Positions 10,947 to 22,745 of a stretch of 22,773 bases of DNA are shown here, one piece after another. The notes under the pieces are model-generated. The model did no database searches and was not told where the DNA came from. It saw nothing but the letters and a program-made list of their open reading frames with translations. Numbering within the stretch: position 1 is the first letter of the stretch; each line of letters starts with the position of its first letter. The position numbers were made by a program, and so were the translations under genes. The DNA lies in contig QAXH01004131.1 of NCBI GenBank assembly GCA_004335635.1, forward strand, positions 1 to 22,773, written 5' to 3'. The stretch comes from Chloromonas sp. AAM2 (lineage: Eukaryota > Chlorophyta > Chlorophyceae > Chlamydomonadales > Chlamydomonadaceae).

Positions 10947-13900
10947 CTAGAGTGTCTTGCCTCCCTCGATGGCGGCGTCCACCTTAGCAAATTCGGTTAG
11001 TGCTGCCTCCTCGCCCTCGTCTGGACCCGCCTGCAGCCCCACACACAGAGGCTGGCTGTGATAGTTGCAACATGCAAAGCACTTATGTGCACTGAGTGGT
11101 CGGGCCCCCTTCAGGGATATCATACCGTTGGAAATCCCTGATGTTGGATTTGATGCCTTGACGCAAGAGCTTGCTACTGAGGGATTGAAACTCCGCACGC
11201 ACACCACACCACTAAGGGTGGGCCAGGCCAAGCGCTTTGCTTCAGCGGGTCGCTGCAGGCTGCTAGGCACGTGCCTGGACATTGGTTGCGTACTGCCTAC
11301 GGTGAGTGCTGCACGCTCTTGCTCTTGTTTTAAGATTCCCGTCTAAGGCGGTGCAAGACACTGGCAGCCACAGAGACAATAGGGCGGAGGCCGCACAATA
11401 CGGCGGCATCGTTGCATGCCGACGCATGGCCAGGCCTGCCCGTAGACCGCCACCGCTTTGACACGTGTGCCATGACTAGCACTTCGTTATGCATCCATTG
11501 CATCAACCAATGTCAGTCAGTAAAATCGCAATTCCACCAACCCCCAAGCGGTGTAGGACTAGCCTCTACAGGCATTCACAGGGTACTCACGCCCGCCCCT
11601 GTTTAGTCCATCATGGTGCAAAGACCAACCGCAAAACCACAGAATAAACCCTGCTTGTTCAAAGATGCGACCATCTGGACCACCCGTTGAAAACTCACAA
11701 CAGCACGCACTGCCACTTCACCTAGCTTTTCACCTCCTTGCCTTCGGCCTTAGACCCACACCCTCCCTGCCCCTCCACCCGACCCATCAGTCCCGCCCAT
11801 GCTCCGGACCGTTGCCCTCTCCCGCTCACCTCTATGACCCCCTTGACCTCGGGTATGTAGTGCATGAGCATGTTCTCAATGCCGCTCTTGAGCGTCACCG
11901 TGGAGGAAGGGCAGCCGCTGCAGGCACCCTGCATGGGGCCAAGGCAGCCAAAAGCAAACTCAACTGGAAACGTGCGCCTACCTCCAACCAACTAGGAAGT
12001 GTTTGCCAAGCCGAGCAGCAGGGAAGGGAAGAGAGGCCCAGCCAGGCAGCTGTGGTTCGTAGTCACAACCCCATGGCTAATCTTCATCTTTTGCCCGCCA
12101 GCGCTGTACCGAAAACTGACCCATTTGGGCCCAAACCATAGTACCAACAGCAGCAACCATGCCAGAACCATTCAGTTGGCTCCTGGTGTGCCCTTGCCCA
12201 ATCAAGTATCCAGCCTGTGCTGCCCTCTCCCGTTCCACAACCGTGTCAATCGGCTCCCACTCTAATACTTGGCTTATGCCTAGCCACCATGTGCTTACCA
12301 TCATCTTGACTGTGACCACTCCAGTGTCGGGGTCAAAGCCCCGGTAGGTGATGTCGCCACCGTCCTCCTGCAAAACATGCAGGGCTCCAAAAGCAGATGA
12401 CCTTGACTGCGTGTTCGGCCCTTGTGCTGCTACTGAGCACACTTCCTGCCTCTGGTCATGCCAGTGGTCCACTGGCTGTTCCCTGTCACATACTGCAGGG
12501 CTTGTGGGCTGTACAAGCCACTTGTAAGTGAGAGTGCCTGAGCGCTGCGGTTGCTTCAGAGCACATCAGGCACGTACCCTTGCGCTTGCTGAGCATACTC
12601 CCCAAGTAACCCTCTTCCTGGATCACCCTGCTCATCTTTGAGTGGGCCGGATGAAGCTCAAGCTCAGCCCCTATTCACCCACCATGACAGCGGGTCGGAT
12701 GCGCGTCTCCAACAACTCCTTGATCATGGCCACAACCTGAACACAAGGCAAGCAGTGTAAGGGAGGTGGACATTGGCAGAAGAAGGGACACAGGTACCAG
12801 GCAGGCTGGCAAACTGGTAAAGAAGAGTCTCTTGTGCATCGTTGTGGCTGGATACGAATGCATTTTGCAAACACCCTTGCACCCTGCAAGCCCACACCAA
12901 TGTGCGGCTCTCATGCCTTTCCGTTCCAATGCCCAGCACAGTGCCAAGCACTCCTCTTGCTGCTCCATCAACCAGCACGCACCGTGTTCCATGCCCCACA
13001 CGCACCCACCCTGCTCACCTCTCTATCATGTCTTGCTTCAAAACCGGAAACCCAGTCAGCCAACTGGCCCTAATTTAAAATGCCAGCTGTGCACCGTGCC
13101 CTATCCCCCAGATTCATGCACCCCATCTTGCCCACCTCATCATCGTCCTCGTGTATTGCGGTGTCTGATCGCGCCAGCGCCTCTGCGTCTGTGAGTATGG
13201 GCGCGCCTGACGCGTAGTGGTCCATGACCGCACTGAACACCAGCGGCTTGAGGGTGGCCCAGCTGGCGTCCTCCTGCACCACACACCACAAGAGTGTACA
13301 GGAATCGAGCAGAGGTCGTTCACATGCGACTGCAAACGATTCCTGATGTTCTTAAGCATCAAGAAACCACATTCAATGGTTGAAGGTGTTCCATTGAGTG
13401 TTATGACACCACAGAGGCGTGAACGAGTCGGGCGGAAAAGCAGCGCATGTCACTCAAATGCGCCTGCAAACAAGTGCGTGCCGACTTCTGAAGCTAAACA
13501 AGACCACCCGGTGGATTGGCAAATGTTTGATTATTGCTAAGGTGTTGCAACACGTGTCATGAAGGGCAGCGAGCTTGCCGAAATATGGAGCACACATGCA
13601 CCCAGTCGCTAATGCAAGCCACAAGACAACCACTTATGTACCCTAGCGGACTGCACAACCTCAACCTTGGACGCCTGCGTAAGCCAACCACCCAACTTGA
13701 TCAGCATCAGCGGTGCTCCCGGCGGCTGCGCAAGAATGGTCCCACCTGTTTAGTGACTGTGATGAAGTCTGCACCGAAGAAGACACCTGTCACGCCGTCC
13801 ACCGCAAACAACCGGTTGGCCAGAGGGGAGGCCATGCCAGCACGTGCATTGGCAAACTCGTAACTACCACTCTGCACAGGGCAACACATGCACGTTTTTC

Positions 13901-14658
13901 ATGAGCAAGGTGCAGCATCTGGGAAACGTGCATGAGAGCCACGGCACCCCCGAGCCCATGCATACGTGCACAACTATGAAATTGACGCGGCGCGCATCAG
14001 GCATTCACTCTGTGCGTGATGTCCTGCCTTGACATGGCTAGTTGCATTTGAATAGCTTCTACTGTTGCAAATTCTACTGAATGGATAGAAACAACAGCTC
14101 TGCCCATGTTATGCAGGCTACATGCACTCACCTCCATGACTTTCTGCCCAGGTACGAACATAAGACTGTGCGGATTGGGAGTAGGCTGCGTTTGAATGAA
14201 CATTCCACGCCTGAGTTGGTCTGCAGGCATGCCGAAGGCGGTGCAAAACCTCAGGAGGCTGAGGGACGTTGATAAGAGAAAACCAGTAAGATGGCAAGCC
14301 TTCTATCTTGTTCCAGGCTACAAGTTTTCAAAGCAGCTGCGGACTGTAACTCACGTTGATGGGGTTGGCAGGTTGGGTGCCCAAACCCAAGGGCGCCTAG
14401 GGCATGACTTTGCGTGATGTGATGCAGGTCTGCACGTTGCAGCACAATGGATCTCCAGCCCTGATGTCGAACCGCCTGCGTGCAAGTAAAGCTTTGACTT
14501 CGTGCGCAGCACTAGGGCTTCGTTGCGCACTAGCACCAGGGCAAGCTTGCCTGCTCGGAAGCCAAAAATAATTGCGCCGGGGCACTTAAGCTGGACGGCG
14601 CCTGCAAGCTCGCCAGCCCGCATCTGCTAAGGTTGACGAGAGCTCTGGCTTGCCGCAT
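10947..14658 (-). CDS. NFU1: NFU iron-sulfur cluster scaffold/carrier, mitochondrial NFU4/NFU5 type, complete, 8 exons
   Basis: Exons in coding order are 14658-14537, 14210-14132, 13871-13746, 13273-13136, 12736-12683, 12367-12299, 11928-11830 and 11030-10947 (TAG). All phases agree, giving 256 residues. Residues 1 to about 40 form an Arg/Ser/Ala/Leu-rich, acid-poor presequence. The Nfu N-terminal domain follows, beginning [18 protein letters not shown] and including [12 protein letters not shown] linker ending HEDDDE leads to the NifU-type domain, with [26 protein letters not shown] and [20 protein letters not shown]. The CxxC at residues 199 and 202 is the expected 4Fe-4S ligand pair. This Nfu_N plus NifU arrangement is that of mitochondrial NFU (human NFU1, plant NFU4/5), which passes 4Fe-4S clusters to lipoyl synthase and respiratory targets. 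Plastid NFUs are built differently. The family Gln before EDGG is Met here, at a splice junction. The exon 1/2 join (TG|G, Trp) rests on phase and a GTGCTA donor and is the least certain. The last intron (799 bp) is the longest. Confidence 0.93.
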
Positions 14659-14768
14659 GCTGGGTTGAATCGCCGCTACGGCTCCAAAACAAGTAAGACT
14701 TGGCTGACAACGTCACTACGAAGTTGCTTACTGAGTCTTGAGATTTGGAGGATGGTGCCCTCCATGTG

Positions 14769-14816
14769 CCACGTCACACATGTGTGATGTGTAGGGTCAC
14801 ACTTGCACATGTGACC
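14769..14816. promoter_or_regulatory. Palindrome cluster with CACGTCA element upstream of NFU
   Basis: Going away from the NFU start codon at 14658, the first element is CCACGTCA at 14769-14776, a G-box/C-box hybrid of the kind bound by bZIP factors. It overlaps a perfect 14-bp palindrome TCACACATGTGTGA at 14774-14787. Then comes GGTCACA at 14795-14801, repeated inverted as TGTGACC at 14810-14816 around an 8-base loop. They lie 111-158 bp upstream of the ATG, where a promoter or 5' UTR element would be expected. Function is inferred from position and symmetry only. Confidence 0.4.
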
Positions 14817-15531
14817 ACAGCCTCGCTGTATGCCTCGACTGGTGGTTCATACTGCGACCAACGATCTAATTGGGTTGGACCGCTGACTCAAGCAGCCATC
14901 AGCTCGCCCGGTGGTGCACACCCTATAGGTGGCACACGTAGGAAAGAAAGGTTCCGCTCAGAGTTGACAGTGGGCTTCACTCCACAGACACTTGACCTTA
15001 ACGCAGTGGCCAAAGTGAAGCCATATTCCAGCCCAGCAGTGAAGTAAACAGTATCGGTCATCCGGTCAGAAGGAAGCATGATGCGGCGCATGACACGTGA
15101 GGCGTTCCTGACGTGCCGATGGTCGAACATGTGCTGCTGGTCGTATTAGCTTTGGCAACAGTCAGGTTGCTGTTGCAGTTGCCGTATGTGGCAAACCCGA
15201 AGACACAGCTTTCGCTTTCTTCAGAGCTACTTTTGTCAGTGAACCCTCTGCAGTGAACCCTTGAACACTAGTACGGCTTTCTCTCCTACAGCTTCCAGAG
15301 GCAATTCTGTCCAGGCTCATTTTTCAAAGCTGTTTGTCGTGTTCAAGTTTTTCCTGCTTGCCCATTAGCAGAGCACAGTGATCACAGACGTTTGTCCTTT
15401 CCTGTTTGGTCAGCTACCGAGCTGATGTGCAGGTATTGCTGGTGCAGTGGTGCAGTTAACAGTTGTGGGGTTTGTTTTGCTTCCGCCCTTGCCCTTGCTG
15501 AGCAGTCCTCCCCGGACTGAAGGCCATGTAA

Positions 15532-15568
<37 letters not shown>

Positions 15569-16764
15569 CTTTGCTTTACAACTGGGAAACGTATAACACC
15601 ACTCTGCTTGATCCAGAGCGCAGTGTGGGACGCGGGACAAACCAATGACAAATCAAGACCAATAAAAAGAATAACTAGATACCGGACAGCCTTCAGCCAT
15701 GCACGCTGGAAAATCCCAGCTGTGCTGACCCATGCGATACTACATGTCAATGCACAGCTGCCCAGCAGTGGTGGCATGCCAGCAAAGTGCGTCAAGCAAC
15801 GCATGCATGGGCAGCAGCACACTGCGAGCAAGCCTTCGAATGTCTTTGAACCGCAGGAAGGAACCAGGGATCAGACAGCAGTGATACTGAACTATGAAGC
15901 GTGCAGCTAACCAGGAACTCAAGCCTCACACTTGCATCAATGACAAAGTTAAGAGACAAATGCGAGTTCACACTGCGAGGACAGCGAGAGTGTGAACGGC
16001 ACTTGCTGCACATTCAGCAACCACTCAAAGTTCGGTCCGTCTGAGGCAAGTCTTGCACACAGAACCGGCATGTGGTTGATGATGAAACCTGCCAAATCCA
16101 TCCTGCAGCTTCACGCTATGGGGTTCGCATGCAACCACAGCGATTGCAGCACACAACCTGCAACGGGAACCTTGCGTGCCTGCACCATTGCGGCCAACTG
16201 CAAGAAACTGAGTTAGATAACATGCTGAGCCTGACAGGTAGATAAAGGGCAACCTTCTGTACTGCGTTGGACAATTCACATACTACCAATAGACTGCGTG
16301 CCAGGCCTTGGCACAGGCCTGTTTTGCTATGCAACGCATTGTTGGCATAGCTGGATACGCCAAGCAAATCACCCTGCTCAGAGTCCGGAGCTAACTAGCT
16401 ACGATCTTAGACTCACGCAGCCCATGACCTATTCAGTTCATTGCAAAGAAGTTCACGCACGTTGCATTGCACACAAATAGCATCGGCTAAGCACTCTCTC
16501 GCTCTTGGAAGCGCCGCTGCTGGTGAGGTCGATGCTCCAAAGGATATGGCCTGCTACTGGCCTGCGCCAACTTGATGTGCCTGGGTAACTCTGAGTGGTG
16601 CTCTCCAGCAGTCAAGCACTAGTTGGAACCTCAGATGGACCAGCCATGTGGAGATCCGTTGACTGTAAGCCTGGCGCTTGCCTGCTGCACCAAGGCGCTT
16701 GGCTTCTGGTTGCCGTCTTGACCAGGCATGCACCGAGGTTCCAGGCTGTGGCAGTCGTGCACCT
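14817..16764. other. Intergenic region between NFU (5' side) and the oxidase gene (3' side)
   Basis: Both neighbours are on the - strand, so this 1.9-kb stretch should hold the oxidase 3' UTR and the NFU promoter. I see no gene with family motifs or phased exons. The - strand open frame at 15382-15831 is mostly noise plus the translated CA repeat. No TGTAA on the - strand is visible within about 1.1 kb of the oxidase stop; the first is at 15576-15580. Confidence 0.55.
15534..15567. repeat. (CA)17 dinucleotide microsatellite
   Basis: A perfect CA run of 34 bp in intergenic DNA. It is likely to vary in length between isolates. It causes a CVCVCV artefact in the - strand translation. Confidence 0.97.
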
Positions 16765-19700
16765 TTAGCTGGGCACCACCATGCCTTCATTCCGGGTGTC
16801 AACCAGCTTGATCCATTTCGCCTTGCTCATTGTCTTGCCATTCATAGCAAAAACCATGTACCACTGCGAGCATACACAGCAAGGGTGGTACATGGCTTGC
16901 ACCAGCCGTGTAGAACATGTTTATGGCATGAGACAAGCTGATCAGCTTCTAATTAATCGTTCAAGCGTTTAGCTTGTTTCGGAAGTGACCCACTAATCCA
17001 ACGCACTAACCCAATAACTCACGCATTCCCCAAACCCAACCTAGGTCCACCTGTGAACAGCCCATTAATAAACAGTAAACAGCCGGCTAACTGCTCCAAA
17101 CTGACCTGTGGTCTGACCCCTCACCTGTGGGGGCGCAATGTAGGGATGTGGTGGAGACTGCAACGTCAGGGTGCTGATATTGTAATTGACGGTGACTACC
17201 CGCAGCATGACCACACGCTGATTCATGTTGAACGAGTGTGTAGTCGATGAAGGAGCGACCAACGAAACCGAGGTGACAGGCACGTCGTCGCCAGTCTCTG
17301 ACGACCACTGAAGCGAGAACGTCTCGTTGTACGAAAGCTGCGACGTGCTGTTTGCACCGTTGATGGATACTATGACGGGCTTGTTAGCAGTGTCGAACCA
17401 GTAGGGTGGGTAGAAAATTTCATTGCGATACTCCCACTGCAAGGGTGCAGCACGCAGGATGGTATTGAGGGTGGTTTTTGCAAGCTCACGAGGGCAGCAG
17501 GTGACATGAAACGCCCATTTGGTCAAAGCCATTTGACACAACGAATGAAATGCAGTGGCAACTTCGCCGCGGCGCTGTAAACTGCGTTCACTCACCCTTG
17601 ATCCGGGCGAAACATAGCTGGGCACGTCGGAGCTCAGCCTAAAGCAGCGATCGCAGCCTGTGACCAGGATGGTGGCGTTCGTGGTCAGCGCTGCCGTGCC
17701 GTGGTACATGCGCGCAATAGTCGATCCAGCCAAGGTTGTCAGACGCTCGCCGAAGGGCCGATCAGGCTGGTAGAGCTGGGCCCAGAAGTTTGGGTAGTTG
17801 GAGCGCCCACCGCTGCCAACAGATGTCCCGCTGTCGCCCGCCACTCCAATCTGCAATAATCACAGCTTGGCTACCAGGGTGAAATGCGCGATTTGTCGTG
17901 TGTAAACTACTGCAATCGCATCTACGTGCATTAGGCAGCAGTAGCAACTGGCTCCTAACAACTTGCCTCACCTGTGCTCCGTTCAGCAGCAGCACATCGC
18001 CGTTTGGCAGCATGGTCGCGTCTCCCATGACGCGTGAAAAACCCAAATTCTCAGTTGTCCAGTTACTGAAGCTGTAGTTGTACCCATTTCTCGTGGCTGC
18101 AGCGACGTAGGAACAGGGCCATTGCACAGATGATCGCAAATGCCGACCAGTTAGTTCAACCACGCACAAGGTCAGGAGGCTCTTTCTGGACTGCTGTGGT
18201 ACATGACCAGACGAAGCGTCAGATCACTGCCTTTTGCACTTTGAACTGGCCTGAGTTCACCACCCACCATTCAGCGTCCAGGATATCTTCAAACGCCGCA
18301 CCCAGCTATTGGCCAGCAGGTCGTTATTGGTCGCCGCCTCAACAGGCGCTCCGCCAAAGATTATAAGATCAACCTGTGACGTACACAGGCACACAGTGGC
18401 CCTTCTGTGGAACACGCACATGACAACCGTGGCTTGAAGTCAAGTGCTACTTGCTGCCAGATTGGCCCGTGTTAGTTGGCTGCTGTCACCAAGTGAGGGT
18501 GACTGTTGCGACCACGCGAGAAGACCTTGCAGATAACCGGGCACGTTTTAGTTGACTCCCTACTCTACACAGCTACCAGGCTCATGCTGTGCACTGTCGC
18601 AGAAGTGGCAATTGTCATTGTGGTGTTTTGCTTACCGAGGAGTAATTGTCTTTGTAGGTCAAGGCGCTGTATGCTGCTGTGGCAGTGTACGGATACTGAG
18701 TGAAGTTTGTGCCCAGGAGCTTGTCGCCCATTAAGTACGAACCAGAAGCTGTGGTGCGGTACTTGCCTGCAAGGCAGATCACATCAACCAAAGCAAAAGT
18801 CCTGGGATACAAGAGTGTTGTACGTGATGTGTGCAGCTGAGCCAAGGGGTGCGCGATTCCTCTGCAGGTTCTCGAATCTGTTGGCAATCAAGCTGCAATG
18901 AGCTAACGTCTCAAACTGTCTGAATGTGCCAGTTGGTGTGGTATGGAGCAATGCTGGCTAATGCCTGTCAGTATCTGTGAGATTAGTCAAAGCCCCTGGG
19001 CAAGCCGACCGCTGAATTATGCGCACCTGTCTGTGCCACCATGATCCGGCCTTCCCGCTCGCCGAAGCTGTAGACATCGCCCGTGGGGAGGACATAATTA
19101 AATGGGTAGTACATCTGTATATAGATAGAGACACACAAACATTATCAGATGAGCATCGCAACACATATGACGCTCATAACGCCAGATTATAACATGTATG
19201 TACATACACCAGGATCGGGACAACAGGCATTACTGACCGATGGCAATAGGATTTGAGCATCATTGGGAAAAAATTTGTGACAGTTGAAGAAAGCTCTGTG
19301 TACTCTGTAACGAATCAGGGTTCGCTTGTCCGCGGAGTTGGGCCAAAGATAGAACTGAAATTCAAGGTTTCGGTCGGAGACGACGACATGAGCTCACGCT
19401 GCCTTGCACGAATCTCACCTTCTTCATCTGCTTCAAAAAGCCGGACTCTACGGAATAGAACGGCAAGGGATACTGGTTCGGCTTCGTTATTGGGTCAAAC
19501 AGCTCGTATTGCGGGTTGCCTCCACCCGAGCCGCCGACCTGCTGTGTGCCGCCCATGATCATGATCTGGTTGTCGGGCAGCAGGGTTAAGGTCGGGTACC
19601 ATCTGCACGATCAGAGGCGTGACAAGGCGTGCGCTCGTGGTGCTGAAGTACAAAGCGACGCAACCGCGTGCACTGCATGCTCTCTGGCCTGTCAGCACCA

Positions 19701-21342
19701 ACAGCAACAACAGGCAACGTTGGGGTTCCGGGCATCGGGTTTCAACTCTCGCGGACCCATGCATGCACTTACCGCTTCCACTGCATTACCGTGGAGTTGA
19801 CCAACAAGCCAGGGTTTTGCGATTCGTTGAATATGCGCACGCTCTGCATGCCACTTGGATAGCCTCCGGACTGCGTGCAAGGCAACATCGCAGCAAGCCG
19901 ACGCACTGTGAAAAAACAAAGGGGAAAACTGCAGCTACGTTGCAGCACAAGGGCTTCAACCGAGTCTGGACGGTAGCGCGGGACTGCAACGCTTCGAAAT
20001 GAGCAGGCGAAGAAGACGCCAGTGCGTGCCTCACCTCCTTGTGCCCTCCCGCCACAACGATGCTGCCATCAGACGCTATGGTTTGCCCGGCACAGAACAG
20101 ACCGTCTGAGGCATCCACCGGCGTCCATGTGCGCGTGAAGAGGTCGAATGTGCCTGCACACAACGTCGCGATGAGCATCTGCTCTGCTCCCTAGCGCGCC
20201 TTTCTGTGCACAATGCGCTCACATCAAGCATGCGAAACTTGGCGGCTGCTCCTTACCGCCGACCCGGGTGCGCCACATCAACCGCACGGCTCTTCATGCA
20301 TCTTCACGCAATCTGACGTCAGCCTGACGTCTGCGCTGCACTCACATTTGCTCACCTGCTATCTGCTTTGTCCTAGACCGCTTCTCGCTAGGACGCTCCA
20401 TGTAGAGATACTTGTCAGTGGTGGGAACATGCACCAGGTGCACCGCCACGACATCACTCTGTTGTGCCAAGACTTCGTACAGCCCTTGGACCTGCAACCA
20501 GACAAGCAAACAACTTGTACACGTTGAATACGGAGCACTTCGCATGAGGGCGATGAGGCTTACAGGCGTTGAGCCTGCACGTACACCAGTGACTGAACTG
20601 CAGATGGTGACCGCTGGCTGTGCATTATCGTCAGCTACATGAGTTGCAAGTGGTGACATTTGCAGGTAGCCCGGTTCGACACGTGTGTCGGCCAGAGCAC
20701 GTGATTTGCAGCGTCAAGGGACGTGGGTACATATGTGTTCTGCCGAGCGAACTCAAATCGGCACAGATAAAACAGCTGCCGCCGTCAAGATGTTGGTCAA
20801 TCATCGCACAGCTCGTTGGTCCTGGCTACAGCTGGTCCAGAAATGTTAGTTGCTCACCTGCGGCCTGCCTTTAGGGTCCGGGCTAAGAGACCCATTGTAG
20901 CGCGAGCCGTTGCTGTACACAACAAAGTCAGACTCTGGCGGCTGAGTTGATGGCATTACCATCATACCGGTGCCAGGACGGAGGATGATTCTCTCTCCTG
21001 TTTCCCTGTGTTGCCAAAGCAGCATACATGCAGACAGTGAATGCGGGTAAGTGACGAGCAAGCACTGCTTAACACGTGTGAAGGCTGATGCGAGCGCCTC
21101 TGCAAAGCTACCATTGCCGTTCTCAATGTCATCGAGCTTCCGTCTCCCAGTACACTTATAACTCGTAATCACACCAAGTTGCCAGTAACAGCACTGTGAA
21201 GTGACGAGATGAGATGTTTTCAGAGAAATCATACTTACCCAGATTCCTGTGCTCTCCTTGCGTGGATTCGCCTGCTGAACGTTTGATTGGGGAAACCTGC
21301 CAAAAGCAACAGGATGGGTAGGAGGAGTGGCGATTGTGCCAT
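16765..21342 (-). CDS. GLOX: Secreted glyoxal oxidase/galactose oxidase-like copper radical oxidase, complete, 13 exons
   Basis: Exons in coding order are 21342-21239, 21005-20858, 20491-20356, 20153-20035, 19870-19773, 19602-19419, 19114-19027, 18766-18636, 18373-18268, 18096-17972, 17850-17596, 17436-17125 and 16863-16765 (TAA). Every phase matches, giving 634 residues. Residues 1 to about 17 are a signal peptide with a Leu-rich core. The glyoxal oxidase N-terminal beta-propeller follows (about 35-490, repeated LPDG/LPNGDVLL strands), then the galactose oxidase-like early-set domain (about 499-632). Expected active-site residues are present: Cys150 (LFCAGQ) and Tyr204 (RWYPT) for the thioether radical cofactor, Tyr462-His463 (RMYHG), and His565 (THSFNMNQR) for copper. 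These enzymes oxidise aldehydes or alcohols and make H2O2 outside the cell. Several N-x-S/T sequons fit secretion. A CxxC (479, 482) stands where relatives usually have Gly-Ser-Asn-Pro. The start was chosen because the ATG at 21342 places the signal peptide at the N terminus. The substrate cannot be told from sequence. Confidence 0.93.
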
Positions 21343-22165
21343 CCTGTGGCAGGCTGACAAAACGTTGCAGGGTAGGTTGCAACACAAGGTGTGGGCTGAT
21401 TTTCCGCAAAGGGTGTGAGCTGAGGTGCAGCTGGTCTGCAGGTAGCTGATGTGGAACAGGCGCCTCTGTCCTCCTCCACGAATGCCTGCGGACAGAGCCA
21501 TTCCAGTTGTCCTCGTGCGTGTAGTGACATCAGGTTTGAAGGCCAGGCCTAATGGGCATGATTAGATCAACACTGCGTCGCAAGCCCAGTGGCAGGGTCT
21601 TGCAAACGTCATGCAAACAAAGATCCTTGCATGTCCAAGCGCTTATGGCAACGGCCTGGCCACGTTACTGCCAACAAGCCAGCGCACCGCGGTCTGCCGT
21701 TCAGACTCGGCGGCGATAAGGGTCACTCCAGTTTGGGCTACCAATGCAAACAAGCCTAAACCCGAGGCTCAGAAACTGTAAATCAAGCGGTTGTCAGACA
21801 ATCGGACTGACAGCCTTACGCTTCCAGTTCTCTTCCTGTTTCTTGCCCCAAGGATTTGTGTTACCTTTCAGAGAAGCTTCTGGCTGGCTGGCAAGGCAGT
21901 AGCAGAGCCCAGTATTCGGTCGGCCCGCTCCCTTTATCTTCTGGAGCAGCGGGGGGATTTGGCTCCCAGGCAGGCAAGTCAAGGGATAAGTCTGGCCACG
22001 GATTCGATACACGGCCAAAAAAAGGCGACCACAACGGTTTTAAAAAGAGAACCACGGACGGCAACGTTTGGTTTTGATGCTTGCTAAGTGTTAATCTAAG
22101 AATTGCTGTCCTATCTTGCTCGGAGCATCAATTGGTGGACAATGAAACAAGCTCGTCTTTCCGGC

Positions 22166-22184
22166 AACCGGTTTGAACCGGTTT
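22166..22184. repeat. Two adjacent AACCGGTTT copies
   Basis: AACCGGTTT occurs at 22166-22174 and again at 22176-22184, one base apart. Each contains the palindrome AACCGGTT. The motif resembles the site known for Grainyhead/CP2 factors in animals and fungi; whether an alga uses it is unknown. It lies about 820 bp upstream of the oxidase start codon. Confidence 0.6.
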
Positions 22185-22427
22185 AAAGAACTACACCTGC
22201 TAACGACAATATCTGACACTCTCTGTGTCCTTCACCATGTGTGTCGGTCCATCCAACGAGTGACAAGGCCTGCTCGTCTTATTGTTCTGTTGTGTATTTG
22301 CTAGATGTGGGTGTTGTGAGCCCAGAAGACTAGCATTTAGCACAACCCAAGACGCAAAATAATGCAGCAGAAAGCGCCTAACCTTGCAGGCAAGCTCTCA
22401 AAACATTATTGTATACAATGCAGTTAG

Positions 22428-22462
22428 CCCCCCTTAGGAAGCCATGACTTTAAGAGGGGGGG
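22428..22462. repeat. Imperfect inverted repeat, C-run and G-run
   Basis: CCCCCCTTA at 22428-22436 faces TAAGAGGGGGGG at 22451-22462. They could form an imperfect stem with a loop of about 14 bases. It may be a regulatory hairpin or the remnant end of a small element; no matching partner or target-site duplication was seen. Confidence 0.45.
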
Positions 22463-22602
22463 TTGGGTGGTGGGACAGCATTTGAGTCGTGTGTCGAACA
22501 TGGTCTCGTTCAGGTTCGAGACAAGTAAGCTCACAGTTGCACAGTTGCTACACAGATGCTACGCACAGACAGGCAAGACCGTTTCACAGGGACGCTCTGC
22601 CT

Positions 22603-22745
22603 GCATGCGCTTGTGCTTGCATGGATGTGTGCGTGCATGCCTGTGCTCACATACCCGCATGCACGCATAGACATGGACTCGCATGCTCATGTGTCTGCAT
22701 GCTCATGGCCATGGAAGCCCGTGGACTCGCATCCACATTGCATGC
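22603..22745. repeat. GCATGC-rich degenerate repeat block
   Basis: Six GCATGC palindromes occur in 143 bp (22603, 22635, 22657, 22681, 22697, 22740). Loosely repeated words such as TGGACTCGCAT and GCATGCTCATG sit between them. The block looks like a decayed minisatellite and may continue beyond the window. Confidence 0.6.

Noticed and set aside
15382..15831. 149-residue - strand ORF
   Set aside because: It runs through the CA microsatellite (CVCVCV stretch) and has no recognisable domain or splice partners.
17065..17124. C-terminal extension of the oxidase by reading through 17125 to the stop at 17065
   Set aside because: A GTGAGG donor lies at the junction, and the next exon at 16863-16765 gives the expected family C terminus.
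22505..22530. tRNA-like TTC loop word GGTTCGAGAC
   Set aside because: No matching A box, acceptor stem or anticodon arm is found at the right distance.
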